A stretch of 5,596 bases of DNA, from the NCBI GenBank assembly GCA_047634015.1, contig JBLIDB010000291.1:1-5596 (forward strand), given 5' to 3'. Shown one piece after another: positions 3,794 to 5,596 of this stretch; position 1 is the first letter of the stretch, and every line of letters starts with the position of its first letter. Position numbers and translations under genes: made by a program. The stretch comes from JAJRXG01 sp047634015. GTDB taxonomy: Bacteria > Bacteroidota > Bacteroidia > Chitinophagales > Saprospiraceae. Below the pieces are notes generated by a model. That model was not told where the DNA came from, ran no database searches, and saw only the letters and a program-made list of their open reading frames with translations.

Positions 3794-5596
3794 ATGAAAA
3801 AGATATTGGGGTTAGATATTGGGACTAATTCAATTGGTTGGGCTATAGTCGAACATGACTTTGAAAACAAAAAAGGAAATATCATTGATATGGGAAGTAG
3901 AATTCTTCCTATGGAACAAGGGGAAATCAGTGACTTCAACCAGGGTAACCTGAAGTCATCTACTGCAAATCGTACTTCTTTCAGAGGAGTTCGAAGACTA
4001 ATAGAAAGAAATAAAGGTAGGAGGAAGCGTCTTCTCGAAACACTCAAGAGAATAGGATATATAGAGAAGGCATTCCAAGTGAATCATGAGCATGCTTTAG
4101 CTTATACTATAGGTGGTAGAAAGTGTAGTTTCAGATTCCATGAAGCCTACGAGGAAATGTTAGCTGAGTTTAGAGAGCTGCGTGGCCCTTCTTTTAAGGT
4201 ACCCCACGATTGGACTATATACTATTTAAGGAAAAAGGCATTAACTCATGAAATAAGTAAAGAAGAGTTAGCATGGGTGATACTTCAATTCAATACTAAG
4301 AGGGGATATTTTCAGTTGCGAGGAGACAAATCACTTGAGACGGATGCTAATAAATATTTTCTCTCAGATGTAGTAGATAACGTTATTGATCTTGAAAACG
4401 TTAAGCGGGGCAAGAAGACATTTCGGGTGGAATTACGAGAAGATGTTGTGGCAGAATATTCGGCCAAAGAAATGCCAGATTGGTTAGGCAAGAGAATAGA
4501 GTTTATAGTAACAGAAAAATCAAGCAGTACTGGAACTACAATTACGCTTAGTAAACCTGATGAGAATGATTGGACACTTCGCAAAAAGAAATCAGAACAA
4601 CTCATTCAGAATAATAATGTCTCAGTAGGAGAGTATATCTACAACAAACTATTAGAAGATCCCACAACTAAAATAAGAGGAAAGGAAGTCCACACTATAG
4701 ATCGTAAATTATATAAGGATGAGCTAGAGAGAATACTCGATCATCAAGAACAGTATCATCCCGAGTTAAATGATCCTAAACTGCTAAATGAGGTCGCACA
4801 CGAGTTATATAAACGCAATACCGAGCACAGGAATAATCTTCTAACGAAATCAATCAAGTATCTTATAATAGAAGATATCCTTTATTATCAGCGACCTCTA
4901 AAGTCTAAAAAGTACCTTATAGCCAATTGTAAGTATGAAAAGTATAGTTTTTACCACCAGGGAGTTCTAAAAACCAAGGCTATAAAAGGAATCGCTAAAT
5001 CACATCCATTATATGAAGAACTGAGAATATGGAGCGTAATACATAACCTTAGAATTCTTCAAAAAGAATTTAAGGATGATAGGGCTATACTTCATCTTAA
5101 TCATGATGTGAGTATAGAGGTATTGACTAACGAATCAAAGGCCAAACTCTTCCGCCTTTTTGATAGGAAGAAGGAAGTAGTAGAAAAAGATATCTTAAAA
5201 TTATTTGGGTTTAGCACTGCAGGTTATAGAATAAATTACGAAGAAGGTGCTAAGCTCAAAGGGAATGAAACCAAGAGTGAGCTACTAAGGGTATTGAAAG
5301 CTGGTCTCAAAGCCCATAAAAAAGAAGATAACCCAAGCCTCAAAACCATAAAGTCGATCGAAGACGCGATCAACATCTTAGAAGATAAAACCAAGATGGA
5401 GTTTATCTGGCACGCCTTATACTCTCTGGTAGAGAAAGAGGAGGAAGTAATCAATGCGCTACAGAATAGCAAGATTGGATTATCCAAGGAAGCAGCAAGT
5501 ATAGTTGCAAGAGGAGTGAGCCCCTATAAAAAAGAATATGGTGCTTACAGCAAAAAAGCCATAGGCAAGCTGCTAAGCCTTATGAGATGTGGCGCA
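3794..5596 (+). CDS. cas9: Cas9 endonuclease, type II-C, N-terminal 601 residues (runs off window)
   Basis: An RNA-guided DNA nuclease. The ATG at 3794 is the first in frame after a TGA at 3749-3751, and no stop occurs to the window end. RuvC-I is at residues 3-19 (KILGLDIGTNSIGWAIV), with the catalytic aspartate at Asp8. The arginine-rich bridge helix spans about 60-90 (RTSFRGVRRLIERNKGRRKR and onward). The recognition lobe shows motifs typical of Bacteroidota Cas9: LAWVILQFNTKRGYFQLRGD (159-178), YYQRPLKSKKYLIANCKYE (364-382), and IKGIAKSHPLYEELRIW (397-413). The segment KKEYGAYSKKAIGKLLSLMR (579-598) leads towards RuvC-II. Proteins of this group are about 1,400 residues or more, so RuvC-II, HNH, RuvC-III and the PAM-interacting domain lie beyond the window. 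The visible part has no frameshift and keeps Asp8. It is preceded by a divergent tracrRNA; no Shine-Dalgarno is well placed (AAGG is about 18 bases upstream). cas1, cas2 and the array are expected downstream. Confidence 0.97.
   Translation, partial: MKKILGLDIGTNSIGWAIVEHDFENKKGNIIDMGSRILPMEQGEISDFNQGNLKSSTANRTSFRGVRRLIERNKGRRKRLLETLKRIGYIEKAFQVNHEHALAYTIGGRKCSFRFHEAYEEMLAEFRELRGPSFKVPHDWTIYYLRKKALTHEISKEELAWVILQFNTKRGYFQLRGDKSLETDANKYFLSDVVDNVIDLENVKRGKKTFRVELREDVVAEYSAKEMPDWLGKRIEFIVTEKSSSTGTTITLSKPDENDWTLRKKKSEQLIQNNNVSVGEYIYNKLLEDPTTKIRGKEVHTIDRKLYKDELERILDHQEQYHPELNDPKLLNEVAHELYKRNTEHRNNLLTKSIKYLIIEDILYYQRPLKSKKYLIANCKYEKYSFYHQGVLKTKAIKGIAKSHPLYEELRIWSVIHNLRILQKEFKDDRAILHLNHDVSIEVLTNESKAKLFRLFDRKKEVVEKDILKLFGFSTAGYRINYEEGAKLKGNETKSELLRVLKAGLKAHKKEDNPSLKTIKSIEDAINILEDKTKMEFIWHALYSLVEKEEEVINALQNSKIGLSKEAASIVARGVSPYKKEYGAYSKKAIGKLLSLMRCGA

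Noticed and set aside
3718..4047. Minus-strand ORF of 109 residues across tracrRNA and the start of cas9
   Set aside because: It overlaps strongly supported Cas9 coding sequence and the tracrRNA, and has no recognisable domain.
4312..4605. Minus-strand ORF of 97 residues inside cas9
   Set aside because: Antisense shadow of a continuous Cas9 reading frame.
5236..5487. Minus-strand ORF of 83 residues inside cas9
   Set aside because: Antisense shadow of Cas9; composition is that of a complement of Lys/Glu-rich coding sequence.

Overview
The window looks like chromosomal DNA of a member of the Bacteroidota. Four things point there: a secreted protein with a Fibrobacter succinogenes major paralogous (FISUMP) domain; a SPOR-domain membrane protein of the Bacteroidota style; a type II-C Cas9 with the sequence motifs of that phylum; and a tracrRNA of the Bacteroidota form (CACAAT, then a GGA-TTAT-TCC nexus, then TTGTGAAAAC). 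Base composition is AT-rich overall. No rRNA, tRNA, transposase or CRISPR array is visible.

Layout. (1) 119-1282, plus strand: a secreted FISUMP protein with a strong Shine-Dalgarno that selects a TTG start. Its C-terminus is locally GC-rich and full of NNY codons (Tyr, Asp, Ser, Gly, Val), which resembles the variable region of a diversity-generating retroelement target. (2) 1283-1533: a convergent intergenic region with a compact hairpin framed by two imperfect copies of an 18-bp sequence. (3) 2814-1534, minus strand: an apparent two-gene operon, a small two-TM protein with a split CxxC/CxxC zinc-ribbon-like motif followed by a TM/TPR-like/SPOR protein. (4) 3599-3040, minus strand: the C-terminal remnant of a type I restriction subunit HsdR, truncated at its 5' end and carrying a one-base deletion in an A run. 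A 29-codon ORF follows its stop. (5) 3691 to about 3785, minus strand: a tracrRNA gene ending in a clear intrinsic terminator. (6) 3794-5596, plus strand: the first 601 residues of Cas9, open to the window end.

The most notable system is the right-hand CRISPR-Cas9 locus. The tracrRNA is divergent to cas9, and its anti-repeat ends only a few bases before the cas9 ATG. The tracrRNA promoter must therefore lie within the first cas9 codons, and any cas9 transcript that starts upstream of the tracrRNA gene would carry its complement in the leader. The anti-repeat predicts a CRISPR repeat beginning roughly (G)TTGTGATTGACTTCAAATT; the array, cas1 and cas2 would be expected to the right of the window. 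The decayed hsdR beside it suggests a defence locus in which a type I restriction system was lost or replaced.

Limits: all family calls come from reading motifs by eye. No searches or folding calculations were run.
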